From Actinomadura mexicana (lineage in GTDB: Bacteria; Actinomycetota; Actinomycetes; Streptosporangiales; Streptosporangiaceae): a stretch of DNA of 64,000 nt. Location of the stretch: positions 248,001-312,000 of the forward strand of contig NZ_FZNP01000001.1 in assembly GCF_900188105.1 (NCBI RefSeq). Reading direction: 5' to 3'. The notes under the pieces are model-generated. The model saw only the letters and a program-made list of their open reading frames with translations. It searched no databases and was not told the origin of the DNA. Below are positions 48,862 to 58,875 of the stretch, piece by piece. Position 1 is the stretch's first letter. Each line of letters opens with the position of its first letter. The position numbers and the translations under genes were made by a program.

Positions 48862-51800
48862 CTACAGGTCCGCGGGCTCGATCCGCCGCGGCTCGCTCGG
48901 CGTGGCGCTGCCGCGGCGGGCGCGGATCACCAGGTCCCGCCCGCGCATTCCGCTGCTCTGGCTCGCATGGTGCAGTCGTCTGAGGGCGAGCTGGTCGGGC
49001 CGCCCCGGATAGGCCTCCAGGAGCGCGGCGGGGTCGTCCGCGCGCATCATGCCGTGATGGCGCATCAGTACGGCGCCGAGCAGCAGCTTCTCGGCGAGGG
49101 CGCCGCCGAGACCGGCCTGGACGGGACGTACCGCGACGACGAGGGGGACCGTGACCGGAGGCGTCGGCGCGTCGCCGGTGCCGGCCTCGCGCACCGCGAC
49201 GATCAGCTTCTCCACGGCCTCGGCGAACGCGGGGAAGCGGGCCCAGCGCCGCAGCGCGGCGATGTCCGCACCGCTCATCGCGCCGTTCCACCCGATCGCG
49301 GTGTACTGGGTGCCCGGCGCGTTGCGCGCGAGCTCCACCTTGTCCTGGAGCTCGTCGGGGATCTGCTCCGGCCCGACGGGGATCTCCACGCGGGTGACGG
49401 CGTCCGGGCCCGCGCCCGCGGCCTGGGTGATGATCTGCGCGATCGCCCCGGTGAAGGCGCTGTCGCCGGGGAGCCGCTGAAGATCTCCCGCGGCGGCGTC
49501 CGAGGGGCCCTCCCAGACCAGGGTCAAGGTCTGCGCGGGCAGGAAGTCGATCAGTGCTTCGAGTCGGCCGGGCAGGTCCCCGGCGGGGGCGCTCACCGGC
49601 TCAGTGACGTTCCAGCTCTCGAACAACTGCCGGATCTTCGCCGCGTCCGCCGCGTTCACCAGCCCGACCAGGGCGTCGCGGTCTCCCCTCGTCATCACCC
49701 CGGCGAACAGCAGGCGCCCGTGCTCGTCGACGGCCACCCGGTTGCGGGTGTCGATCGGCAGGTTCGCCGTGGAGTAGCCGCTGCTCAGCTGCTCCTCGCT
49801 CACCTGGACCAGATCGACCGCCAGCGGGAAGTCGCCGAGAACACCCGCCGGGGGCGCCAGCGTGGTCTGCGCCACCAAGAAGCGCTTGCCGAGCTGGCGG
49901 TGGGCGAACCTCCCGGCGACCGGGTCGTAGAAGCACTCGGCCTGCACCTCGATGTTGCCGCTGAACAGCTCGACGATCTGGTAGACCACCTCGGGGTCGG
50001 GCAGGGCGCTGAGCTTGCGCGCCGTCGCCCCGCCGGTCGCCGGATCGGGCGCCTCGGCGGGCCAGCGCTGCTGGGCCTCGTCGGGCAGGCTGTCCCAGAA
50101 CCGGCGCAGCGGGATCGTGATGGTGCGCACGCGGGTGTCGGGCTGGAGCCGGGCGTCGCCGGGGACCCCGGCGGGGAAGGGCGGCAGCCGGTGCCAGACG
50201 ATGTCCGCGCCGCTCACGGTGGCGTCCGGCAGGGGCGAGCGGTAGGTCAGGTCGCGCTGGGTCACGCTGTTGACCGGCGAGACGGTGCCGTCCGTCTGGG
50301 CGATCACCAGCAGGCGGTGCTCGTAGTAGAACGGCAGGGCCCGCCACTGCAGGGCGGTGACGCCCTGCGAGAAGTCGCCGACGCGCTCGGGCAGGTCGAG
50401 GCCGCGCAGCTCGTCCTGATCGGCCGCGCCGTCGAGGACGAGATGGTCCGGCCGGCTCGGCAGGCGGTCCGGGATGGCCGGGTACTCGCCCTCGACGAGG
50501 CGCACGGGCAGCTCGTGCTGGTGGTCCTCGGCGAAGCCGCGCAACCACTGGTACCAGCTCGGGAAGCCGAAGCGGCGCAGCAGGCTGAAGGCGAGCCGGC
50601 GGAAGGCGAGCCGGCGGGCAAGGGTCTGGTTGCGCTCGGCCAGGGCCTGCTCGTGATGCTGGGCGACGATGACCTCCCAGATCGCGCCGGGCGCCGGCGG
50701 GCGGGCCGGGGTGGCCGCCTCGTCGAGCCGGCGCGAGCTGAGGATGAGCGGAGCGTCGACGGCCTGCGTGCGCTCGACCACCACGTCGAGCCCGCCCGCG
50801 GCGGGGTCCACCTTCACGACCGGGACGTCGACCTCGGCGGCGGCGCGGCCCGGGAAGAGCGTGGGCGAGCGGCGCAGGCTCTGCCAGAGCAGGTCGTAAC
50901 GGCCGTAGGGCTGGAAGTAGTAGCGCAGCGTATGCGCCCAGCGGTCCTCGATCAGCTGGGTGTGGGTCAGTCGCCCGGCGGCGTCGGGCGTGGCCGGCGC
51001 GGGCGATCCCGCGCGCGGGTAGGCCGTGGCCGCCCAGGGACCGGCGCCCGTCCTGCCCAGCCCGTCGGGCGCCGCCTCCACCGCGCCGCCGGCGTCGAAG
51101 AAGCGCGCCGTCCAGGGCAGTACGTCGGGCAGCGCCTTGACGATCTCGGCCTCGGCGGTGGGGAGGCTGACCCTCCTGGTGTCCGGCACCTTGGGGTCGT
51201 TGCTGTTCAGCGTCTCCAGGTAGTACTTGAGCCGCAGCCATTGGACGTGCTCGGGCGGGCTGCCGTCCGCGGTGGCGAACACCTTGGCCAGCGCGCCGGT
51301 CGCCACGGTGAAGTGGTTGGTGCGCTCGTCGGTCGGGCCGAACTCCTCGCTCCGCACCGTCCCGGCCAGGCTCTCCACGGCCTGGAGGTCGGCCGGGGCG
51401 AGAGAGGGGCGCAGAAGCTTCATCTGGTCGGCGCCGAGCATGGTGCGGGCGCTGAGCAGCTTGCGGCCCGGGTCGTAGTTCAGCAGAGGCGCGATCGCCG
51501 GGTCGAAGGGCTTCGGATCGACGCTCAGCCGCGCCGACGGGCGCACCTCGATCGTCGCGGGAAGTGTCGCGCCGCGCAGGAGCAGGGCCGCCTCGCCGTT
51601 GAGCGGCAGCCTGATCGTGCGGGCGACCGGGGCCGGCTGCGGTTCGAGCTCCAGCTGGCCGGTCCCGTTGTCGGGCCGGTCGACCAGGCTGCAGGGCGCG
51701 GTGAGCGTGAAGCGCACCTCGACATCGGTGTTCGAGCGTCCGCTGATGGTGACGGCGCGGTAGCGCAGCCGCTGCCGCACGGTGGGCCGCAGGCTGAGCT

Positions 51801-54800
51801 GGACCAGGGCCAGCAGATCGTCGCCCTCGGCCGGCCGCTCGCCGAGCTGGACGCTGCGCCCAGGCTGGAACAGCAGTTCGACATGGAGGTGGCGGCGGAG
51901 GGCGGCGAAGGCCGCGGCGTCGGGGTCGGCGGGGGTGCCGCCGCCCCCCAGCTGCGCGAAGAGCCCCTGGAGCAACTCCAGCAGCTTCGGGCCGCGCAGG
52001 GTGCCCGTGACGGGGTCGTGGAGGCTGAAGGTCACCGCCAGGCCGAGGCGTTGCAGCGCACCCCAGCCGTATCGGTCCGCGCCCGGCGGGCAGCTGGCCA
52101 GGAAGTCGCCCAGATCGTTGGGCAGTGTCGGCGGGCTGACCTGCAGGGCGGCGGCGTAGCCGTCCGACAGGCGGCCCTGCGGGTCGGTACCGCTGCCGGG
52201 GCGCATCCCGCGCAGCCGCTCCACCAGGCGTTCGAGGAGCGGGTGCAGCGCCGTCTCGCGCTTCCCGCCGGGCTGGGTGACGCCCTCCCACTCCGGCCAC
52301 TCCAGATAGGAGTCCTGCCAGGAGTACCAGGGTCCGCGCTCGTCCCGCACGCCCTGGGCGGAGGGATCGGGCCGGCGGCGGCGCTGGACGGCGCCGGGAT
52401 ACCAGGCCTCCCACTGGCTGGTGTTCAGCGTGTCGCCGGGCATGAGCGGCAGGTCGTCGGCCGGGAGCATCTGGACCTCTTGCAGGAGCCGCAGTTCCTC
52501 GGCGAGCCGGGCGGCGCCGGCGAAGGTGTCGGTGGTGGCCGCATCGATGTTCAGCTCGTACAACCGGTAGCCGGCGTTCAGTTCGAGAGGGTAGGCCGCG
52601 TCGCCGCTCGGCCCCTGGTTCCAGCGGAACCGGATCGCCCGGATGCCGAGGGGGTGCGGCCGGAACCCGACGATCGCGCCGATGTCGCCGGTGAAGACGA
52701 ACGGGGCCGGGCCGGGCGTCTCCCCGTCTGATGGAGCGATGCTCTGGAGCGGCATCGGCGTGTGGGCGAGGCCCGGCTCCGCCCGCTCGTCCTCGGGCCG
52801 CACCACGTCGAAGGCGGTCGGGCGCGGCAGCCACTCCAGCTCGGCCGGGCGGCGTTCCTCCCGCGGGTTGCCCGAGTGCTCGATGCGGTCGGTCGGCGCG
52901 GGGGACGCGGGCGGCGCGGCCACCGCTTCGGCGGCGAGCAGGAGCTGCACCGGCGCCAGGGCCGAGGGCACGTCGCGGTCGGAGACCGTCTGGAAGAAGA
53001 CCCGCCACGCCTCGGGGCGCCACGCGCCCTCGGGCAGCACTCCCCGCTCGCGCAGCACGGCGACCGGGACCACCGCCCCGCGCGCACCGGGCGGCCCGAA
53101 GACGTGATCGAGGTCGATCTTGATGTCGGTGGGCAGGGGGCGGGCGTTCGACGTCGGCAGGCCGGCGGTGCGCCCGCGCTGGGTCGTGCTGTCCAGGCCG
53201 TAGGAGCCGATCGGCACGGTGCTCTCGCGGCGGAAGATCAGCCGGTAGGTGCGGATCGGAACCGCGGGACCGTTCTGGCGGGCCGGCTCGCTCCACTCGA
53301 CGTAGACCTGGCGCGGCGACATCACCTGGGGGGTCGCCGCGCCTCCCGCCGGATCGAGGTCGGCCGGGGCGATGCTGTAGCTCACCGTGAGATCGCCGTC
53401 CACCGGCACCGCGGGAGGGGTGTTCGGGTAGCGCGTCGCGATCAGGGTCAGCGGGCGCCCGGAGCTGCCGGCGAAGTCGACAGGGGTGATCGTGTAGACG
53501 TAGGCGCGCCCTTCGCGCGGCAGCGCGGCGCGGTCGCTCGCCGTGTCGGAGAAGTGGTCGACCACCTGGAAGCGCGGCTGCAGCAGCGAGAGGGTGTCGG
53601 TCGGCGTGGCCTGGTCCGCCCCTTCGGCGCCGGCGACGTCGGTCGTGTGGCGGTGCAGCACCTTGACCGGCTTCACCGTGGTGGTGTGCTCGGCCTCGTC
53701 ACCGTCGAGGGCCCGCCTGCGCACGAGGTAGTGGGCCAGGTGGTGGTCGGGGTCGTTCTGGGCCCGGCTCGTCCCCGGCATGGCCTGCCGCTGCCAGCCC
53801 AGCTCCCAGGCAAGAGCGATCGTGCTCGCGTCGCTGTACTGGCGCACCTGCTCGAACTCGGGCGGGAACAGGCTGAACTGGGCCTGCGCGACGTTGAAGG
53901 TGCGTACGTCCTCGCTCGTCGAGCCGGGCGCGGTCGCCTCGGGCCGCTCGCGCTGGCTGATCGACGGCTGGGCGTCCAGGCCGGGCGCCACCTGGTCGAG
54001 CCAGGCGGGACGGTGGCCGTCGGCGGTGCGCACCGCGAACACCAGGCCCATCTGGAAGGCCAGCGAGCCGGCGACCAGTTCGTCGCGCCTGGTCTGGCTG
54101 CTCTCGGCGTGGAACGCGCGCAGATCGGAGATGATGTCGTGGACGATCACCCCGCGCAGCTGGTGGGCCTGCTGGTCGGCCTGGACGGGGTTGACGGCGC
54201 CGGGATCGCCGTCGTCCTCGGCGGCGCCGTCGGCGGAGTAGATCGTCGTGCCCGGGTCGAAGGCCGACTCCAGCAGCCGCTCGTACAGTTCCTGGGGGTC
54301 GCGCTTGAGGAAGGGCGAGCCGCCGAACTGCTCGTACGCTCCGCGCACGGCCGCCTCGAACGAGCTGTCGGACGGGTTCTGCACGCGCGGGTCGCTGACC
54401 GGGGGGCGGTAGCCGGGCAGCGCACCGGGATCACCGACCGGGTGGGCGACCGCGCCGTCGCCCGCGCCGGCATAGGTCTGCTTGAAGGCGTTGGCGACGT
54501 GCTGGGCCAGGCTCAGCCCGTCCTGCAGGGGCGCGGGGGCACCCGGCTCCCCCGTGGCCTGGTTCACGACGCGGCGCTCGGCGGAGCCGCCGGTGTAGAG
54601 CCGCGCGGCCCAGTTCACCCCCCAGGTGATCGGCTCGCCGGCCGCGACCGCGCCGCTCACGTCGACGAACCGCGGATCGGGCAGGGGCTCGAAGTGCCGC
54701 AGCGTGTAGCTCTCGCCGGCCGCCGGCTTCGGCACGCGCAGCGCGAAGTCCTTCCCGGCCACGGTGCCCTCGGCGGGAGGCGGCGGCAGGAAGCCCGGCT

Positions 54801-57800
54801 CGGGCTCCGCCACCGGGAAGCCGTCCTCGTCGAGGATGAGCCGGCCCTGCGCGTCCCGGTGCAGGCGTTCGCCCTGTGGCAGCAGCACGAAGTAGATCTG
54901 GTGCTCGTCGTCCCAGCTCGGCGAGTCGCGCAGCACGAAGACGACGTAGCCGGGCACATGGAACACCTCGCCTTCGGCCGGGGCCGACGCCCCCTCGCCG
55001 ACCACGGCCGCGAGGGCGCGCGGCGGCAGGGCGGGGCGACCCGCGGACGACATGCGCGTGAAGGCCGTCGCGGCGTCCAGCGCACCCTCGGTACCCGGCA
55101 CCGGCTCGACCTCGGTGGCCTCCAGCCCCAGCGACAGGAACTCCTTGGTCCGGTCGAGGGCGGCCTGGACGTTCCCCTCCTCGAAGGCCACCTTGACGGT
55201 GGCCTGGAGGCTGTGCCCGCAGCAGGAGACGCCGACGGTGCCGACGCCGCGTATGCCGGGCACGCTCAGCCCCTTGACGCCGATCTCCAGGCCGGCGCTG
55301 AACGAGATCTCCAGGCTGAACTTGAACGAGAGCCTGATGGTGGTGAAGACCAGCGGGATCTTGATCCAGAACTCGATGGCGAAGGTGACCTGCACCTCCA
55401 GCCCGATCGCGCCGTAGACGGCCGAGTTGGTCGTGGGGTCGCGGAAGTCGATCACGCCGATGTAGCGCGCTCCGAAGGCCACCCGCGCGCTGGCGCTGAT
55501 CCGCATGCCGACCAGGCCGAGGTCCACTCCGGCGCTCAGTTCGAGCTTGCCGCGGGCCAGGAAGCTCGTTCCGAGCACCATCTCCGTGGTCGAGACGCGG
55601 AAGATGAACCCGCCTTCGACCTCCACGGCCAGCGGACCGAGCTTGGTGTGCCAGCGCAGCATGTTGGGCCAGCCCAGCTCGTAGTGGAACAGGCCCGGCT
55701 CGATCAGCAGGGTGGCCGAGAAGCGGCTGTTGGCGATCGCGTCGCGGACGAAGTCGGGCAGCGGCGGGTGGTTGCCCGGTTTGCCGCCCTCGGGCTTGGA
55801 GACGTGGGCCAGGAAGCGCTTCTGGCGCGGCGAGAGCAGCACGAAGCCGCTCAGGATGGGGTTCTCGCGGACGCCGTCCTTGTTGTTGACGTAGTCGGCG
55901 TAGTTGGTGTTGAACCAGCCGCGCACCGCCATGAAGAAGGTCAGGTCGCTGCGGAAGGCGATGACCGCGTCGACGAGGAAGACGCAGGCGAGGTCGGCCT
56001 CGGCGAAGGCCTCGTAGCGCAGGGGCGAGGGCGAGGCCGAGGTCTGCGAGATCATCGCTCGCAGCACGATCGTCCAGCGCGGGTCCTGGCCGGCCTCCTC
56101 CAGGTCCACCGCCCAGCGGTCGCGCCTGGACAGATCCCCCTGGGTGCGCGAGAGGCCCTCCAGGGTCTTGAGCAGCTTCTTGACGTCGTTCTCGGCGTCG
56201 GCGGCCTTGATGGAGGCGATGGTGAAGCGGTAGCCGAAGCCCATCCCGATCTCGCGCAGGTAGATCTGGATGACCGGGATCATGAAGCTGACCTGGCGGA
56301 TCTCCAGGTAGAGGAACCAGGCCCGCAGCCAGGGCGAGCCGGCGCCGCGGCGCACGCGCAGGAAGCCGAAGCTGGCCGCGATGGCGGGCAGGCCCTGGAT
56401 CTGGACCAGGCCCTCGCCGATCAGCCCGGTCTGGTCGGGCTCGTCGACGAAGTCGACCGCGCCGTTGAGCCGGAAGGCGGCGCCGAGGGCCAGGTTCACC
56501 GCCAGGCGCGTGAAGTGGATGCGCGGCAGGAACTCGCCCGGGAGCGGCAGGCCGATGAACAGCTCGTGGTAGTCGGGCCGCGAGTCCGGCGTGTCGCCGG
56601 GGCCCTGGGCGAACTTCAGCTGGCCGGTGACCTGCATGGCCCCGTCGCCGTCGAAGAACTCGCACTGCGGTACGAAGCCGATCGCGCGCAGCTCCATCTC
56701 GAAGCAGCCGAGGAAGCTGAACGACTTGGGCTGGGGCAGCTCGATCAGGAACTTCACGTGCTTGCCGATCACCCGGGCGTCGCCGGTGAGCGGGCACTGG
56801 ACCAGGTCGATGCGGGTCTTGCCGAGCAGGGCCAGCGGCCCGTCGGCGTCGTCGCCGGGGGCCGGTACGAACTGGGCGGAGCCGGTGACGGTGAAGTAGA
56901 GGTGGAAGGCGCCGTCGTCGACGAACCGCAGGCCCAGGGCGTCCACCGAGAACTGGAAGCGCGTGCCCTTGCAGTCGAGCAGCTTGACGCCGCGCAGGTT
57001 CGCGGCGCCCTGCACGAGGGTCAGGTTGCCGCCCTCGCGCTGGGCGAACTGCAGGGCGATGTCGGCCGTGGCGTCGCCCACGAGGTCGGGCGGCAGCGGG
57101 CCCGAGCCGGCGATGGTGAAGTCGGCGATGCGGTTCTCGCGGATCACGAAGCCGCTGTCGGTGAAGCGGAAGCGCGTGCGCAGGCCGTTGAGCCGGGCCG
57201 GCCGGTCGGTGACGGTGGCGGCGAGGTTGACGCCCTTGGGCGTGAGGGCGAAGTCCCGCACGCTGAAGGTGATCGGCTCCTCGCTGGCGCGCGTGAAGTC
57301 GAGCTCCAGCACCGACCCTTCGGGCTGCTGGATCTGGTAGTGGTAGTCCTTCGTGGCGATGGTGAAGTAGTGGAAGGTCTCGTCGCCCAGGTCCCTGCCC
57401 TTGAACCGCCAGCGCATCCCGAACAGGTCGGGGAACTCGCGCTCGGCCTCCGGGGAGCGCAGCTCGATCCCCTGGTCGTGGTCGACCTTGAGGGCGAAGG
57501 TGCTGAGGTTGAAGGTCAGGCGGCACAGCAGGTCGAAGCTGAGGCTCAGGACGCGCAGCCGCACCCCGATGTCGAAACCGACCTCGCCCTGGGGCAGGGT
57601 GATCGGCAGCCCGTCGAGCGGTGTGCGGAGATAGAGCTGCAGGAACTGGGCGTCCTCGCCCTGGCCCTGCTTGAGGAAGGGCAGGGTGAACGCTCCGCCG
57701 GCCGCGTCGATGTTGACGCTCAGCTGGGCGGTCCAGTCGCCCTGGAGGTCGGCTGGGTCGTAGGCCACGGGCGTGCAGAGGGCGGCGGGGTCGTTGAGGT

Positions 57801-58875
57801 CGAGCGGGGCGATCGGCGTGGTGAGCCGGCGGAAGAAGCCGGGCAGCTTCGCAGCGCCGAGCGGGACGTCGAGCAGCACCAGGCTGCGCGGCCCGCTCGT
57901 CGGCTTGAGCGTGACGCTGAAGAGCGGCTTGCCGGGCGGCTGGGGCGGCTCGTCGTTGTGCAGCTCGCGGTCGCCGTCGCGGCCCCAGGCGAAGGTGCTG
58001 CCCGCCGTCACCGGGTCGCCCCCCGCCAGGGTGACGACGAGGGCGGCGCGGCCGAGGCCCGCGCCCTGGCGCAGCAGGAGCAGCGAGAAGCGGCTGGACG
58101 CCGGGAGGCCCACGTCGAGGCCGGGGAGCGCGAGCGCGGCGCCGGGGGCCGCCGCCTGCCAGTCCAGGCGCAGCTCTTCGAGGCCGTCGCCGATGATCAG
58201 GCGCAGGGTGACCTGCTGCTCGCCCGCCGGGCTGCGGTCGCCCAGGTTGGGGACGAGCTGCCCGAGCAGCCCGTTGAGGCCGCCCTCCTTCCACTGCAGC
58301 ACCAGGCACGCCTTGCCGCCCGCGCGGTGGAAGGCGACCGCGGCGCCGTCGATCACCAGCCCGGTGTCGCCGATCATCACGGGGTGGGGCAGCTGAGCGG
58401 TGAACGGCGCGTCGAACCTGATGCCGTCCCTGCCGGCGCTCCCGCTGAGCTTCGGCATCGTGAGCTGGACGAACGGACGTCCGGGGTCGGGCTCGTAGCG
58501 GGCGTCGCCGCCGTTGCCCACCTTGCGCATGGGGCGCAGCAGCTCCGGGCCGAAGCGCAGCGCGACGGGCACGTCGGAAACGCGCAGGACGGTCTGCGGC
58601 AGGATGTCGATCTCCAGCCCCAGTTCGGCGGGCGCACCGTCGCCGCCGGCGGGGAAGAGCACCAGGCTCACCGCGTCGAGGCCGGGCAGCCCCAGCACGA
58701 GCTCCTGCTCGAAGAGCAGGCGGGTGGTCAGATTGACCTCGCCGGCCTTGGCGGTGGTCTGCGGCGGCTCGATCCAGACATGGTCGAGCGCGGCGGGGTC
58801 GGGGGGCTTGGGCAGGAAGGACGGCCACTTGCTGCCAAGGAAGTCGTTGAGGGTCACGAACATACTGCTGCTCAT
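48862..58875 (-). CDS. Giant protein 1 (3,337 residues) of the PLD operon
   Basis: The single frame has 3,337 residues from ATG 58875 (M-S-S-S-M-F-V-T-L), which overlaps the PLD stop by ATGA. The frame remains open to 60297 but that part is PLD in another register. The first about 1,350 residues are long runs of alternating beta strands with recurrent G-x-G and F-x-F patterns and few cysteines; a C-C-G-H occurs near 1225. Around 1760-1900 fibronectin-III-like strands appear (Y-V-Y-T-I-T-P-V-D-F-A-G; V-Y-V-E-W-S-E-P). The last third is mixed and unrecognised. No signal peptide or membrane anchor is seen. I do not recognise the family. Confidence 0.88.
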   Translation of the reverse strand: MSSSMFVTLNDFLGSKWPSFLPKPPDPAALDHVWIEPPQTTAKAGEVNLTTRLLFEQELVLGLPGLDAVSLVLFPAGGDGAPAELGLEIDILPQTVLRVSDVPVALRFGPELLRPMRKVGNGGDARYEPDPGRPFVQLTMPKLSGSAGRDGIRFDAPFTAQLPHPVMIGDTGLVIDGAAVAFHRAGGKACLVLQWKEGGLNGLLGQLVPNLGDRSPAGEQQVTLRLIIGDGLEELRLDWQAAAPGAALALPGLDVGLPASSRFSLLLLRQGAGLGRAALVVTLAGGDPVTAGSTFAWGRDGDRELHNDEPPQPPGKPLFSVTLKPTSGPRSLVLLDVPLGAAKLPGFFRRLTTPIAPLDLNDPAALCTPVAYDPADLQGDWTAQLSVNIDAAGGAFTLPFLKQGQGEDAQFLQLYLRTPLDGLPITLPQGEVGFDIGVRLRVLSLSFDLLCRLTFNLSTFALKVDHDQGIELRSPEAEREFPDLFGMRWRFKGRDLGDETFHYFTIATKDYHYQIQQPEGSVLELDFTRASEEPITFSVRDFALTPKGVNLAATVTDRPARLNGLRTRFRFTDSGFVIRENRIADFTIAGSGPLPPDLVGDATADIALQFAQREGGNLTLVQGAANLRGVKLLDCKGTRFQFSVDALGLRFVDDGAFHLYFTVTGSAQFVPAPGDDADGPLALLGKTRIDLVQCPLTGDARVIGKHVKFLIELPQPKSFSFLGCFEMELRAIGFVPQCEFFDGDGAMQVTGQLKFAQGPGDTPDSRPDYHELFIGLPLPGEFLPRIHFTRLAVNLALGAAFRLNGAVDFVDEPDQTGLIGEGLVQIQGLPAIAASFGFLRVRRGAGSPWLRAWFLYLEIRQVSFMIPVIQIYLREIGMGFGYRFTIASIKAADAENDVKKLLKTLEGLSRTQGDLSRRDRWAVDLEEAGQDPRWTIVLRAMISQTSASPSPLRYEAFAEADLACVFLVDAVIAFRSDLTFFMAVRGWFNTNYADYVNNKDGVRENPILSGFVLLSPRQKRFLAHVSKPEGGKPGNHPPLPDFVRDAIANSRFSATLLIEPGLFHYELGWPNMLRWHTKLGPLAVEVEGGFIFRVSTTEMVLGTSFLARGKLELSAGVDLGLVGMRISASARVAFGARYIGVIDFRDPTTNSAVYGAIGLEVQVTFAIEFWIKIPLVFTTIRLSFKFSLEISFSAGLEIGVKGLSVPGIRGVGTVGVSCCGHSLQATVKVAFEEGNVQAALDRTKEFLSLGLEATEVEPVPGTEGALDAATAFTRMSSAGRPALPPRALAAVVGEGASAPAEGEVFHVPGYVVFVLRDSPSWDDEHQIYFVLLPQGERLHRDAQGRLILDEDGFPVAEPEPGFLPPPPAEGTVAGKDFALRVPKPAAGESYTLRHFEPLPDPRFVDVSGAVAAGEPITWGVNWAARLYTGGSAERRVVNQATGEPGAPAPLQDGLSLAQHVANAFKQTYAGAGDGAVAHPVGDPGALPGYRPPVSDPRVQNPSDSSFEAAVRGAYEQFGGSPFLKRDPQELYERLLESAFDPGTTIYSADGAAEDDGDPGAVNPVQADQQAHQLRGVIVHDIISDLRAFHAESSQTRRDELVAGSLAFQMGLVFAVRTADGHRPAWLDQVAPGLDAQPSISQRERPEATAPGSTSEDVRTFNVAQAQFSLFPPEFEQVRQYSDASTIALAWELGWQRQAMPGTSRAQNDPDHHLAHYLVRRRALDGDEAEHTTTVKPVKVLHRHTTDVAGAEGADQATPTDTLSLLQPRFQVVDHFSDTASDRAALPREGRAYVYTITPVDFAGSSGRPLTLIATRYPNTPPAVPVDGDLTVSYSIAPADLDPAGGAATPQVMSPRQVYVEWSEPARQNGPAVPIRTYRLIFRRESTVPIGSYGLDSTTQRGRTAGLPTSNARPLPTDIKIDLDHVFGPPGARGAVVPVAVLRERGVLPEGAWRPEAWRVFFQTVSDRDVPSALAPVQLLLAAEAVAAPPASPAPTDRIEHSGNPREERRPAELEWLPRPTAFDVVRPEDERAEPGLAHTPMPLQSIAPSDGETPGPAPFVFTGDIGAIVGFRPHPLGIRAIRFRWNQGPSGDAAYPLELNAGYRLYELNIDAATTDTFAGAARLAEELRLLQEVQMLPADDLPLMPGDTLNTSQWEAWYPGAVQRRRRPDPSAQGVRDERGPWYSWQDSYLEWPEWEGVTQPGGKRETALHPLLERLVERLRGMRPGSGTDPQGRLSDGYAAALQVSPPTLPNDLGDFLASCPPGADRYGWGALQRLGLAVTFSLHDPVTGTLRGPKLLELLQGLFAQLGGGGTPADPDAAAFAALRRHLHVELLFQPGRSVQLGERPAEGDDLLALVQLSLRPTVRQRLRYRAVTISGRSNTDVEVRFTLTAPCSLVDRPDNGTGQLELEPQPAPVARTIRLPLNGEAALLLRGATLPATIEVRPSARLSVDPKPFDPAIAPLLNYDPGRKLLSARTMLGADQMKLLRPSLAPADLQAVESLAGTVRSEEFGPTDERTNHFTVATGALAKVFATADGSPPEHVQWLRLKYYLETLNSNDPKVPDTRRVSLPTAEAEIVKALPDVLPWTARFFDAGGAVEAAPDGLGRTGAGPWAATAYPRAGSPAPATPDAAGRLTHTQLIEDRWAHTLRYYFQPYGRYDLLWQSLRRSPTLFPGRAAAEVDVPVVKVDPAAGGLDVVVERTQAVDAPLILSSRRLDEAATPARPPAPGAIWEVIVAQHHEQALAERNQTLARRLAFRRLAFSLLRRFGFPSWYQWLRGFAEDHQHELPVRLVEGEYPAIPDRLPSRPDHLVLDGAADQDELRGLDLPERVGDFSQGVTALQWRALPFYYEHRLLVIAQTDGTVSPVNSVTQRDLTYRSPLPDATVSGADIVWHRLPPFPAGVPGDARLQPDTRVRTITIPLRRFWDSLPDEAQQRWPAEAPDPATGGATARKLSALPDPEVVYQIVELFSGNIEVQAECFYDPVAGRFAHRQLGKRFLVAQTTLAPPAGVLGDFPLAVDLVQVSEEQLSSGYSTANLPIDTRNRVAVDEHGRLLFAGVMTRGDRDALVGLVNAADAAKIRQLFESWNVTEPVSAPAGDLPGRLEALIDFLPAQTLTLVWEGPSDAAAGDLQRLPGDSAFTGAIAQIITQAAGAGPDAVTRVEIPVGPEQIPDELQDKVELARNAPGTQYTAIGWNGAMSGADIAALRRWARFPAFAEAVEKLIVAVREAGTGDAPTPPVTVPLVVAVRPVQAGLGGALAEKLLLGAVLMRHHGMMRADDPAALLEAYPGRPDQLALRRLHHASQSSGMRGRDLVIRARRGSATPSEPRRIEPADL
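50587..50616. repeat. 15-bp tandem repeat inside giant gene 1
   Basis: GAAGGCGAGCCGGCG occurs twice in tandem and encodes two consecutive R-L-A-F-x units on the minus strand. It adds five residues without a frameshift. Confidence 0.8.
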
